Source: Paralimibaculum aggregatum (GTDB taxonomy: Bacteria; Pseudomonadota; Alphaproteobacteria; Rhodobacterales; Rhodobacteraceae). From it: a stretch of 64,000 nt of DNA. The notes beneath the pieces were generated by a model. That model did no database searches. It was not told where the DNA came from and was given only the letters and a program-made list of their open reading frames with translations. A program made the translations under genes and the position numbers. The stretch covers positions 174,237 to 238,236 of the forward strand of contig NZ_BSYI01000002.1 of assembly GCF_030270585.1 (NCBI RefSeq), read 5' to 3'. Below, piece by piece: positions 44,370 to 51,934 of this stretch (within the stretch, counting starts at the first letter, position 1; each line of letters begins with the position of its first letter).

Positions 44370-45536
44370 ATGACCGATCAGACCACCCCCGTGAGCGCCG
44401 AGGCGAAATCGGCGGCGACCGCCTTCATCCGGACCTTCGGCGAGTTCAAGGACGACGTCTCGCGCCGGATCTCCGAGATGGGCACCCGGCTCGAGCGGCT
44501 CGACCGCAAGCAGGCCGGGGTGCGCCGCCCGGCGCTGGCCGGCGCCCAGGCCGAGCAGCCGCCGCACCGCAAGGCCTTCGCCGCCTATGTCCGGCAGGGC
44601 GACGACCAGGCGCTGAAGGCGCTCGGCCTCGAGGGCAAGGGCTACAACACCGCGATGAACGCCGAGGGCGGATTCCTGATCGACCCGCAGACCTCGGCGC
44701 TGGTCGGCACCGTGCTCGAGAGCGGCGCCTCGATCCGCGCCGTCGCCAATGTCGTGCAGGTCGAGGCCACCGCCTATGACGTGCTGGTCGACTACGGCGA
44801 TATCGGCGCCGACTGGACCACCGAGGCGGACGGCTCGGTGACCGGCCCGACGCCGACGGTGGACCGCATCTCGATCCCGCTGCACGAGCTCTCGGCCGCG
44901 CCGATGGCCAGCCAGCGCATCCTCGACGACACCGCCTTCGACATGGAGGCCTGGCTCGCCGAGCGCATCGCCGACAAGTTCCTGCGCGCCGAGTCGAGCG
45001 CCTTCGTCACCGGCGACGGGGTCAACAAGCCGGTCGGCTTCCTGACCAAGACCAAGGTCGCCGACGCCGCCTGGGCCTGGGACAGCCTCGGCTATGTCAC
45101 CACCGGCACCTCGGGCGATTTCGACGCCCAGACCCCGGGCGACGCGCTGGTCGACCTGGTCTATGCCCTCGGCGCCGAATACCGCGCCCGCGCGGTCTTC
45201 GTGATGAACTCCAAGACCGCCGGCGAGCTGCGCAAGATCAAGGACAGCCACGGCCGCTTCCTCTGGGTCGAGGGGCTGGCCGGCGAGCAGCCGGCGCGGC
45301 TGCTGGGCTACCCGGTGCAGGTGGTCGAGGCGATGCCGGAGATCGGCCCGGACAGCTTCTCGATCGCCTTCGGCGACTTCTCGCACGGCTACACCATCGC
45401 CGAGCGGCCGGACATCCGGATCCTGCGCGATCCGTTCACCAACCGGCCCAACGTCACCTTCTTCGCGACCAAGCGGGTCGGCGGCGACGTCACCGATTTC
45501 GCCGCGATCAAGCTGCTGAAGTTCGGCGCCTCCTGA
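44370..45536 (+). CDS. GTA major capsid protein (g5), HK97 fold
   Basis: This 388-residue capsid precursor begins with a 100-residue helical scaffold region (VSRRISEMGTRLERLDRKQ). The HK97 body follows: LIDPQTSALVGTVLESGASI, DWTTEADGSVTGPTPT, and C-terminal DFSHGYTIAERPDIRILRDP. The N-terminal part is expected to be removed by the g4 protease. AGAAGGAC precedes the ATG. A strong hairpin follows the gene at 45544. Confidence 0.96.
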   Translation: MTDQTTPVSAEAKSAATAFIRTFGEFKDDVSRRISEMGTRLERLDRKQAGVRRPALAGAQAEQPPHRKAFAAYVRQGDDQALKALGLEGKGYNTAMNAEGGFLIDPQTSALVGTVLESGASIRAVANVVQVEATAYDVLVDYGDIGADWTTEADGSVTGPTPTVDRISIPLHELSAAPMASQRILDDTAFDMEAWLAERIADKFLRAESSAFVTGDGVNKPVGFLTKTKVADAAWAWDSLGYVTTGTSGDFDAQTPGDALVDLVYALGAEYRARAVFVMNSKTAGELRKIKDSHGRFLWVEGLAGEQPARLLGYPVQVVEAMPEIGPDSFSIAFGDFSHGYTIAERPDIRILRDPFTNRPNVTFFATKRVGGDVTDFAAIKLLKFGAS

Positions 45537-45543
45537 TCCGCCG

Positions 45544-45572
45544 CCCGCGGCCGGCGCCGCTCCGGCCGCGGG
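45544..45572 (+). terminator. Strong hairpin after the GTA capsid gene
   Basis: A perfect 11-bp stem (CCCGCGGCCGG/CCGGCCGCGGG) with a 7-nt loop lies 8 bp after the capsid stop and 49 bp before g6. There is no T-tract. It could protect the head-gene mRNA or cause partial termination so that capsid is made in excess over tail proteins. Confidence 0.55.
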
Positions 45573-45621
45573 CATCCCCCGGCACCCCCGGCACCCCCGT
45601 GGTTCCGCAAAGGAGGTTCCC

Positions 45622-46173
45622 TTGTACGAGCTGACCGAGATCACCGAGCCCGCCGCCCTGCCGGTCGAGCACTCGGCGCTGGAGGCGCATCTGCGCCTCG
45701 GCACGGGCTTTGCCGAGCCCTCCGGCGAGGCGGTGCTGCTCGACCGCTACCTCGCCGCCGCCACCGCCGAGATCGAGGCCCGCACCGGGCTGGCGCTGGT
45801 CGCCCGCGAGTTCCGCCTCACCGTGACCCGCTGGGGCCCCGGCGGCTGCCTGGTGCTGCCGGTCGGCCCGGTCTCGGCGCTGGGGGCCGCGACGCTGGCC
45901 GGCCAGCCGCTGTCCGGGCTCAGCCTGGCGCCCGGCCGCCTGCGCCAGGTGGTGAGCCGGGCCGGCGCCGCGCTGCCGCCGATCCCGCCGGGCAGCACCG
46001 CCGAGATCGCCTTCACCGCCGGCTTCGGCCCCGGCGCCGCCGACGTGCCGGCCGATCTCGCCCAGGCGGTGCTGCTGGTCGCCGCCCATCTCTACGACGA
46101 CCGCCCCGGCGGCGCCGCGATGGCCCCGGAGATCGACCGGCTGATCGCGCGCCACCGCGCGCTGCGGCTCTGA
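45622..46173 (+). CDS. GTA head-tail connector (g6)
   Basis: This 183-residue connector follows the capsid gene, the place of g6 in RcGTA. The pattern LEAHLRLGTGFAEPSGEAVLLDRYL, AATAEIEARTGLALVAREF and ADLAQAVLLVAAHLYDDR is that of the phage gp6/phiE125 gp8-like adaptor family. AAAGGAGGTTCCC before the TTG or GTG-type start (codon TTG at 45622) fixes the beginning. It would sit below the portal ring. Confidence 0.88.
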   Translation: MYELTEITEPAALPVEHSALEAHLRLGTGFAEPSGEAVLLDRYLAAATAEIEARTGLALVAREFRLTVTRWGPGGCLVLPVGPVSALGAATLAGQPLSGLSLAPGRLRQVVSRAGAALPPIPPGSTAEIAFTAGFGPGAADVPADLAQAVLLVAAHLYDDRPGGAAMAPEIDRLIARHRALRL

Positions 46174-46183
46174 GGGCGGCGCC

Positions 46184-46519
46184 ATGGCACGCCCCCTCCC
46201 CCGCCGCGCCCGGCTGACGCTGGAGAGCCCGGTCCGCAGCCCCGATGGCGGCGGCGGCCACGTGCTCGCCTGGACCCAGGAGGGCCAGCTCTGGGGCCGC
46301 ATCGAGCCGCGCGGCGCCGCCGAGCCGGCGCTCGCCGACCGGCCCACCGCCCGGCTCACCCACCGCATCCATCTCGCCCGCGAGCCCGGCCCCGGCCGCC
46401 GCCCGCGCACCGACCAGCGGCTGACCCTCGGCGCCCGCGTCTTCGCGATCCACGGCGTCGCCGAGAGCCCCGACGGCGCCAGCCTCACGCTGCATGTCGA
46501 GGAGGGCCCGTTCTCATGA
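46184..46519 (+). CDS. GTA head closure/stopper protein (g7)
   Basis: This 111-residue phage head-tail joining protein contains RARLTLESPVRSPDGGGGHV, LWGRIEPRGAAE and TRLTHRIHLAREPGPGRR-like segments (the order AEPALADRPTARLTHRIHLA is seen), typical of the SPP1 gp16-like adaptor family. It overlaps g8 by 4 bp (ATGA). It would act as the stopper that retains DNA in the head. Confidence 0.85.
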   Translation: MARPLPRRARLTLESPVRSPDGGGGHVLAWTQEGQLWGRIEPRGAAEPALADRPTARLTHRIHLAREPGPGRRPRTDQRLTLGARVFAIHGVAESPDGASLTLHVEEGPFS

Positions 46520-46932
46520 CCTATGCCCTGGCCTGGGCGCTGCAGCAGGCGCTCTATGCCCGCCTCGCCGCCGATCCGGCGCTCGCCGCGCTGGCCGGCG
46601 GGCGGATCTGGGACGCCGCCCCGCCGGAGACCGGCGCCGCCGACGCGCTCTATGTCGTGCTCGGCGACGAGGAGGCGCGCGACTTCTCCACCGCCACCGA
46701 CCGCGGCGCCGAGCATGTGCTGACGATCTCCGTGGTGACCCCGCAGGCCGGCTTCGCCGAGGCCAAGCAGGCGGCGGCGGCGATCTGCGACGCGCTGCTC
46801 GGGGCCGAGCTGGCCCTCGCCCGCGGGCGGCTGATCTGCCTCGGCTTCCAGGGCGCCCTCGCCGAGCGGCTGGAGAAGGACGCGCTGCGGCGCATCCGCC
46901 TGCGCTTCCGCGCGCTGCTCGAGGACACCTGA
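46516..46932 (+). CDS. GTA tail terminator (g8), DUF3168 family
   Basis: This 138-residue protein matches the DUF3168 tail-completion family: LAWALQQALYARLAADPALAAL, GGRIWDAAPPETGAADALYVVLGDEE and HVLTISVVTPQAGFAEAKQ. In RcGTA g8 caps the tail tube and joins it to the stopper. It is translationally coupled to g7. Confidence 0.9.
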   Translation: MTYALAWALQQALYARLAADPALAALAGGRIWDAAPPETGAADALYVVLGDEEARDFSTATDRGAEHVLTISVVTPQAGFAEAKQAAAAICDALLGAELALARGRLICLGFQGALAERLEKDALRRIRLRFRALLEDT

Positions 46933-46974
46933 CCGCCCGCCATCCTGTTGCCCTCCAACCTCCGGGAGAGACCC

Positions 46975-47391
46975 ATGACCGCCCAGAAAGGCAAGGACCT
47001 GCTCATCAAGCTCGACGAGACCGGCTCGGGGAGCTTCGTCACCGTGGCCGGGCTGCGCGCCAGCCGCATCGCGCTCAACGCCGAGACGGTCGACATCACC
47101 ACCGCCGACAGCGCCGGGCAGTGGCGCGAGCTGCTCGCCGGCGCCGGGGTGCGCTCGGCCAGCCTCACCGGCTCCGGCGTCTTCAAGGATGCCGCCGCCG
47201 ATGCCGCGCTGCGCCGGGTGTTCTTCGATGCCGGCCTGCCCGAGTTCCAGGTGGTGATCCCGGATTTCGGCACGATCTCGGGGCCGTTCCAGCTCACCGG
47301 GCTCGACTATGCCGGCGAGCATGACGGCGCCGCGACCTACGAGCTGAGCCTGGTCTCGGCCGGGCTGCTCAGCTTCGCGGAGGCGGCATGA
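46975..47391 (+). CDS. GTA major tail tube protein (g9)
   Basis: This 138-residue tail-tube protein begins MTAQKGKDLLIKLDETGSGS, with ETVDITTADSAGQWRELLAG and SLTGSGVFKDAAADAALR characteristic of the phage major tail protein 2 family. GGGAGAGACC lies before ATG 46975, so the upstream open frame is not used. Its stop overlaps the g10 start (ATGA). Confidence 0.94.
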   Translation: MTAQKGKDLLIKLDETGSGSFVTVAGLRASRIALNAETVDITTADSAGQWRELLAGAGVRSASLTGSGVFKDAAADAALRRVFFDAGLPEFQVVIPDFGTISGPFQLTGLDYAGEHDGAATYELSLVSAGLLSFAEAA

Positions 47392-47849
47392 TGGCCGGCG
47401 CGGAACGGGCGCCGGCCGCGGCGCCGGCCCATGCTCAGGCCTCGGCCCCGGCAAGTGCTCCGGTCCATGCCACGGCCAGTGCGCCGGCCCATGCTCCGGC
47501 CAGTGCGCCGGCCCATGCGCCGATCAACCCGGCGCGCGGCGAGATCGCGCTGGTGATCGACGGCTGCCCGCGGCGCCTGCGCCTCACCCTCGGCACCCTG
47601 GCCGAGCTCGAGGCCGAGCTGTCGGTGCCCTCGCTGGTGGCGCTGGCCGAGCGCTTCGAGAGCGGCCGGGTCTCGGCGCGCGACATCCTCGCGCTGCTGG
47701 CGGCGGGGCTGCGCGGCGCCGGCGAGCCGGTCGAGCCCGCGCATCTCGCCGCCGCCGAGATCGAGGGCGGGCCGCTGGCCGCCGCCCGCGCCGGGCTGGC
47801 GCTGATGGCCGCGGCCTTCGGCAGCGCCGATGCCGCCGCCGCACCGTGA
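47388..47849 (+). CDS. GTA g10 (tail assembly protein) with N-terminal repeat
   Basis: The conserved core starts at about residue 47 (NPARGEIALVIDGCPRRLRL, LGTLAELEAELSVPSLVALA) and is the GTA gp10 family, probably a tail assembly chaperone. The first 46 residues are an added Ala/Pro/His repeat of the type APAHAPAS, encoded by 24-bp direct repeats at about 47430-47520. The repeat keeps frame. Coupled to g9 by ATGA and to g10.1 by GTGA. Confidence 0.85.
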   Translation: MMAGAERAPAAAPAHAQASAPASAPVHATASAPAHAPASAPAHAPINPARGEIALVIDGCPRRLRLTLGTLAELEAELSVPSLVALAERFESGRVSARDILALLAAGLRGAGEPVEPAHLAAAEIEGGPLAAARAGLALMAAAFGSADAAAAP

Positions 47850-48865
47850 GCCCGCCGCCCGCCCCGCCCCCCGGAGCGACCCCCGAGCCGCGCCCGGAGA
47901 CGACCCCCGAGGCGCACCCCGAACCGGCCGCCGCGGCAACCCCGGAGGCACCCCCGGAGGCGCACCCCGAACCGGCCGCGGGCCCGGCCACAGGACCGGC
48001 CACAGGATCAGCCGCAGGGCCGATCGTAAGGCCGACTGCTGGGCTTCCCACCGGGCCGACCGCAGGACCGACCACAGGACCGATCGCAGGGCCGACTCCT
48101 GGGCTGACCACAGGACCGGCAGCAGGGTCGCCCGCAGGACTGATCGCAGGGCCGACCGCAGGGTCGACCGCGGGGCTGACCGCAGGGTCGACCGCGGGGC
48201 TGACCGAAGGACCGGCCGCAGGACCGGCCGCAGGACCAGCCGCAGGGCAGACCACTGAGCCGACCACTGGGCCGACCACAGGGCCAACCGCGGGGCCAAC
48301 CGCGGGGCCGACCGCGGGGCGGACCACAGGGCCGACCACTGGGCCGACCGCAGGGCCAAGCGCGGGGCCGACCGCGGGGCCGACCGCGGGAACGGCCGCG
48401 GAGCTGACCGCCGGTCCGACCACAGGGCCGACCGCAGGACCAGCCGCAGGGCCGACCGGATGGCCTGCCGCCGAGCCGACCGCTGAGCCGGCTGCTGGGC
48501 CAGCCGCGGGGCGGACCACAGGGCCGACTGCGGGGCCGGCCGCGGGGCCGGCTTGCGGACCGGTCGTCTCGGGGGGCTCAGCGGTGCCGGCCGAAACGAC
48601 CGGGACGGCCGAAACGACCGAAACGACCGAAACGACCGAAACGACCGAAACGACCGACTGGGATGCGCTGATGCGGCTCGGGCTCGGCGCCCTCCGGCTG
48701 GCGCCGGCGGCGTTCTGGGCGATGACCCCGGTGGAGCTGGCCCGGGCGCTGGAGGGCGCCGGCCTGGCCCGCCCCGCCGCGCCCGCGCTGGGGCCGGCCG
48801 GCCTCGCCCGGCTGATGGCGGCGCATCCCGACCTTCCCCCCCTCCCGACCGAGACGGAGCGCTGA
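47846..48865 (+). CDS. GTA g10.1 tail chaperone-like core with a giant 4-residue repeat
   Basis: The GTA family (small phage conserved protein, about 65-75 residues) is represented only by the C-terminus: DWDALMRLGLGALRLAPAAFWAMTP cut at the start, ending MAAHPDLPPLPTE. Before it lie about 190 residues of TAGP/TTGP-type tetrapeptides (about 48 copies of a 12-bp unit, 47982-48560). A run of ETT tripeptides (9-bp unit GAAACGACC, 48605-48655) follows. The start is GTG overlapping the g10 stop. The repeats make it roughly four times the family length. Whether the long form is translated or whether a downstream start serves the core is open. Confidence 0.75.
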   Translation: MSPPPAPPPGATPEPRPETTPEAHPEPAAAATPEAPPEAHPEPAAGPATGPATGSAAGPIVRPTAGLPTGPTAGPTTGPIAGPTPGLTTGPAAGSPAGLIAGPTAGSTAGLTAGSTAGLTEGPAAGPAAGPAAGQTTEPTTGPTTGPTAGPTAGPTAGRTTGPTTGPTAGPSAGPTAGPTAGTAAELTAGPTTGPTAGPAAGPTGWPAAEPTAEPAAGPAAGRTTGPTAGPAAGPACGPVVSGGSAVPAETTGTAETTETTETTETTETTDWDALMRLGLGALRLAPAAFWAMTPVELARALEGAGLARPAAPALGPAGLARLMAAHPDLPPLPTETER

Positions 48866-48868
48866 CAG

Positions 48869-49564
48869 ATGGATCTCGACCTCGACCTCGACCGCGCCGG
48901 GCTCTCCGCGGCGCTCGACGACATGCGCGGCCTCGCCGCCGGCTTCCGCGAGGAGCTGGCCGGCGCCGCCGAGGCGATGCGCGGCATGGATGCGCAGTCG
49001 GCCCGGCTCGCGCGCTCGCTCGGCACCTCGCTGCGCTCGGCGCTCGACAAGGCGATCTTCGGCGGCGCGAAGCTGGGCGACGTGTTCAAGGGGCTGGCCT
49101 CGGACCTGCTCTCGAAGAGCCTCGATTTCGCCTTCCGCCCGGTGCAGGACGCGCTCTCCTCGGGGCTCGCCACGCTGGTCGGCTCGGTCGCCGGCGGCAT
49201 CGGCGGTGCGCTCGGCTTCGCCAGCGGCGGCGTGCTGGAGAACGGCCGGGTGCGGCCCTTCGCCGATGGCGGGGTGCTCGACCGCGGCCGCGTCACCGCC
49301 TTCGCCCGCGGCGGCGTGGTCTCGGCGCCGACGCTGTTCCCGATGCGCGGCGGCACCGGGCTGATGGGCGAGGCCGGGCCGGAGGCGATCCTGCCGCTGC
49401 GCCGCGGCCCGGACGGCCGGCTCGGCGTGGCCGCCGGCGGCGGCGCCGCGCCGGTCGTCAACGTCACCATCCAGACCCCCGACATCGCCGGCTTCCGCCG
49501 CTCCCGCGGGCAGGTGGCGGCCGAGCTCGCCCGCGCCGTGGGCCGCGGCTCCGCCCGGCTCTGA
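48869..49564 (+). CDS. GTA tape measure protein (g11)
   Basis: This 231-residue tape measure is short, as in RcGTA. It has a helical first half (LAAGFREELAGAAEAMRGMD), a hydrophobic glycine-rich segment (LATLVGSVAGGIGGALGFASGG) and the conserved end FARGGVVSAPTLFPMRGGTG, MGEAGPEAILPLRRGPDG. It sets tail length and is ejected during DNA delivery. It starts 3 bp after g10.1. Confidence 0.92.
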   Translation: MDLDLDLDRAGLSAALDDMRGLAAGFREELAGAAEAMRGMDAQSARLARSLGTSLRSALDKAIFGGAKLGDVFKGLASDLLSKSLDFAFRPVQDALSSGLATLVGSVAGGIGGALGFASGGVLENGRVRPFADGGVLDRGRVTAFARGGVVSAPTLFPMRGGTGLMGEAGPEAILPLRRGPDGRLGVAAGGGAAPVVNVTIQTPDIAGFRRSRGQVAAELARAVGRGSARL

Positions 49565-49585
49565 GCCCCCTCAAGGGAGACCCCA

Positions 49586-50212
49586 ATGGCATTCCACGAG
49601 ATCCGCTTCTCGCCCCGCCTGTCCTTCGCCTCGACCGGCGGCATCGAGCGGCGCACCGAGATCGTGACCCTGGTCAACGGCTTCGAGGAGCGCAACACCC
49701 CCTGGGCGCAGGCCCGCCGGCGCTGGGATGCCGGGCTCGGCGTGCGCTCGCTCGACGATCTCGACCAGGTGCTGCGCTTCTACGAGGCGCGGCGCGGGCC
49801 GCTGCACGGCTTCCGCTGGAAGGACTGGCTCGACCACCGGAGCTGCGCGCCCTCGGCCGAGCCCGGCGCGCAGGACCAGGCGATCGGCACCGGCGACGGC
49901 ACCGCCGCCGCCTTCCAGCTGGTCAAGGACTATGGCGGCAGCCCGCCGCTGCTGCGCCCGATCGCCAAGCCGGTGGCCGGCACGGTGCGCCTCGCGGTCG
50001 CCGGGGCCGAGCTCGACCCGGCGGAGTTCACGGTCGACCATGCCAGCGGGATCGTCACCCTCGACGCGCCGCCGGCGCCCGGCGCGGCGGTCACCGCGGG
50101 CTTCGCCTTCGACGTGCCGGTGCGCTTCGGCGCCGACAGCCTCGAGGTCAACCTCGCCGCCTTCGAGGCCGGCGAGATCCCGTCGATCCCGATCCTGGAG
50201 ATCCGTGTCTGA
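49586..50212 (+). CDS. GTA distal tail protein (g12), DUF2460 family
   Basis: This 208-residue protein begins MAFHEIRFSPRLSFASTGGI, continues RRTEIVTLVNGFEERNTPWA and GPLHGFRWKDWLDH, and ends GADSLEVNLAAFEAGEIPSI. This is the DUF2460/TIGR02217 family that forms the distal tail ring of GTAs. GGGAGACCCC precedes the ATG. Its stop overlaps the next ATG (TGATG). Confidence 0.95.
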   Translation: MAFHEIRFSPRLSFASTGGIERRTEIVTLVNGFEERNTPWAQARRRWDAGLGVRSLDDLDQVLRFYEARRGPLHGFRWKDWLDHRSCAPSAEPGAQDQAIGTGDGTAAAFQLVKDYGGSPPLLRPIAKPVAGTVRLAVAGAELDPAEFTVDHASGIVTLDAPPAPGAAVTAGFAFDVPVRFGADSLEVNLAAFEAGEIPSIPILEIRV

Positions 50213-51102
50213 TGCGCGCCCTGCCCCCCGCCCTCGCCGCCAGCCTGGCCGCCGGCGTCACCACCCTGGCGCGCGCCTGGGCGGTGACCCGGCGCGACGG
50301 CGTGACCCTCGGCTTCACCGACCACGACCGCCCGCTGGCCTTCGACGGGATCGCCTTCGAGGCGGCCTCGGGGCTGACCGCCAGCACCGTCGAGCAGGGC
50401 CTCGGCCTGGCCCCCGACAGCCACACCGTCGAGGGCGCGCTGCAATCGGCGGCGATCCGCGACATCGACCTCGAGGCCGGGCTCTATGACGGCGCCGAGA
50501 TCCGGCTCTGGCTGGTCGACTGGCAGGACCCGGCGAGCCGGGTGCTGCTCTCGCGCGGGCAGATCGGCGAGATCCGCCGCGGCAGCCACGCCTTCGAGGC
50601 CGAGGTGCTGGGCCTCGCCGAGCGGCTCAACCAGCCGCATGGCCGGGCCTGGCTGACCGGCTGCGACGCGCGCCTCGGCGATGCCCGCTGCGGCGTCGAT
50701 CTCGAGCAGCCGGCCTATCGCGGCAGCGGCAGCGTGACCGCGGTGATCGCGCCCGAGACGGTCGAGGTGGCGGGGCTCGAGGGCTTCGCCAGCCGCTGGT
50801 TCGACCGCGGCCGGCTGGCCTGGAGCAGCGGCGCCAACGCGGCGCAGCCCGGGCGGGTCAAGCTGCACCGGGCGGCCGGCGCGGTGCGCGTCACGCTCTG
50901 GGCCGCGCCGGCCGCGCCGATCCAGCCGGGCGATGCCTTCGAGATCCGCGCCGGCTGCGACAAGGCCGCCGCCACCTGCCGTGAGAAGTTTGCCAACCTG
51001 ATGAATTTCCGCGGCTTCCCCTTCATGCCCGGCGACGACTGGACAACCACCTATCCCAATTCAGGAGAGGCCCATGACGGCGGTTCCCTGTTCCGCGGCT
51101 GA
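50212..51102 (+). CDS. GTA hub protein (g13), DUF2163 family
   Basis: This 296-residue hub protein of the baseplate has FTDHDRPLAFDGIAFEAASG, TVEGALQSAAI and the C-terminal FRGFPFMPGDDW. Four cysteines in GCDARLGDARCGVD and GCDKAAATCREKF match the iron-sulfur cluster ligands described for the RcGTA hub. It overlaps g14 by 29 bp. Confidence 0.94.
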   Translation: MRALPPALAASLAAGVTTLARAWAVTRRDGVTLGFTDHDRPLAFDGIAFEAASGLTASTVEQGLGLAPDSHTVEGALQSAAIRDIDLEAGLYDGAEIRLWLVDWQDPASRVLLSRGQIGEIRRGSHAFEAEVLGLAERLNQPHGRAWLTGCDARLGDARCGVDLEQPAYRGSGSVTAVIAPETVEVAGLEGFASRWFDRGRLAWSSGANAAQPGRVKLHRAAGAVRVTLWAAPAAPIQPGDAFEIRAGCDKAAATCREKFANLMNFRGFPFMPGDDWTTTYPNSGEAHDGGSLFRG

Positions 51103-51934
51103 GCCGGATGCCGTGACCCGCGCGGCCGGGGCGGATGCCGCGACCCGCGCGGCCGAGGCGAATGCCGCGACCCGCGCGGCGGAGGCGGGCGCCGCGACCC
51201 ACGCGGCGGTGGCGAATGCCGCAACCCGCGCGGCCAAGGCGGATGCCGCGCCTCCCGCGGCCGGGGCGGATGCCGCAACCCGCGCGGCGGAGGCGGATGC
51301 CGTGACCTGCACGGCCAAGGGGGATGACGTGACCCGTGCCACCGAGGCGGATGCCGTGCCTCCCGAGGCGGAAGCTGATGCCGCGCCTCCCGCATCCGAG
51401 GCGAATGCCGTGACCCACACGGCCAAGCCGGATGCCGCGACCCGCGCGGCTGGGGCGGATGCCGCGCCTCCCGCCACCGAGGCCGATGCCGCGACGCGGG
51501 CGGCGGCGGTGGCGGCGGCGCGCGGCTGGATCGGCACGCCCTATATCCACCAGGCCAGCCGGCAGGGCGCCGGGGCCGACTGCCTCGGCCTGCTGCGCGG
51601 GGTCTGGCGCACGCTCTACGGCGCCGAGCCCGAGGCGCCGCCGCCCTACACGCCGGACTGGGCCGAGCAGGGCGCCGCGGAGACGCTGCTCGGCGCCGCC
51701 GCCCGCCACCTGATCGCGATCCCGCCGGCGCGCGCCGGGCTCGGCGACGTGCTGGTGTTCCGCATGCGCGCGGCGGGGCCGGCCAAGCATGTCGCGATCC
51801 TCGCCTCGCCCTGGCTCGAGCCGGGGCGGATCCTGCACGCCTATTCCGGCGCCTCTGTCGCCGAGACCCATCTCACCCCCTCCTGGCTCCGGCGGCTGGC
51901 CGGCGCCTTCCGCTTTCCCGCGAGGCATGCCTGA
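51074..51934 (+). CDS. GTA g14 NlpC/P60 peptidase with N-terminal 9-residue repeats
   Basis: The catalytic core (RGWIGTPYIHQASRQGAGADCL with Cys, KHVAIL with His, then HAY) is the cell-wall peptidase of the GTA baseplate, which opens a path through peptidoglycan. It occupies the last 145 residues. The first 140 residues are about 15 copies of a 9-residue unit of the type ATRAAEADA, encoded by 27-bp direct repeats (about 51100-51500) and absent from the usual family members of about 150 residues. CAGGAGAGG precedes the ATG. The stop overlaps the g15 ATG. Confidence 0.88.
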   Translation: MTAVPCSAAEPDAVTRAAGADAATRAAEANAATRAAEAGAATHAAVANAATRAAKADAAPPAAGADAATRAAEADAVTCTAKGDDVTRATEADAVPPEAEADAAPPASEANAVTHTAKPDAATRAAGADAAPPATEADAATRAAAVAAARGWIGTPYIHQASRQGAGADCLGLLRGVWRTLYGAEPEAPPPYTPDWAEQGAAETLLGAAARHLIAIPPARAGLGDVLVFRMRAAGPAKHVAILASPWLEPGRILHAYSGASVAETHLTPSWLRRLAGAFRFPARHA

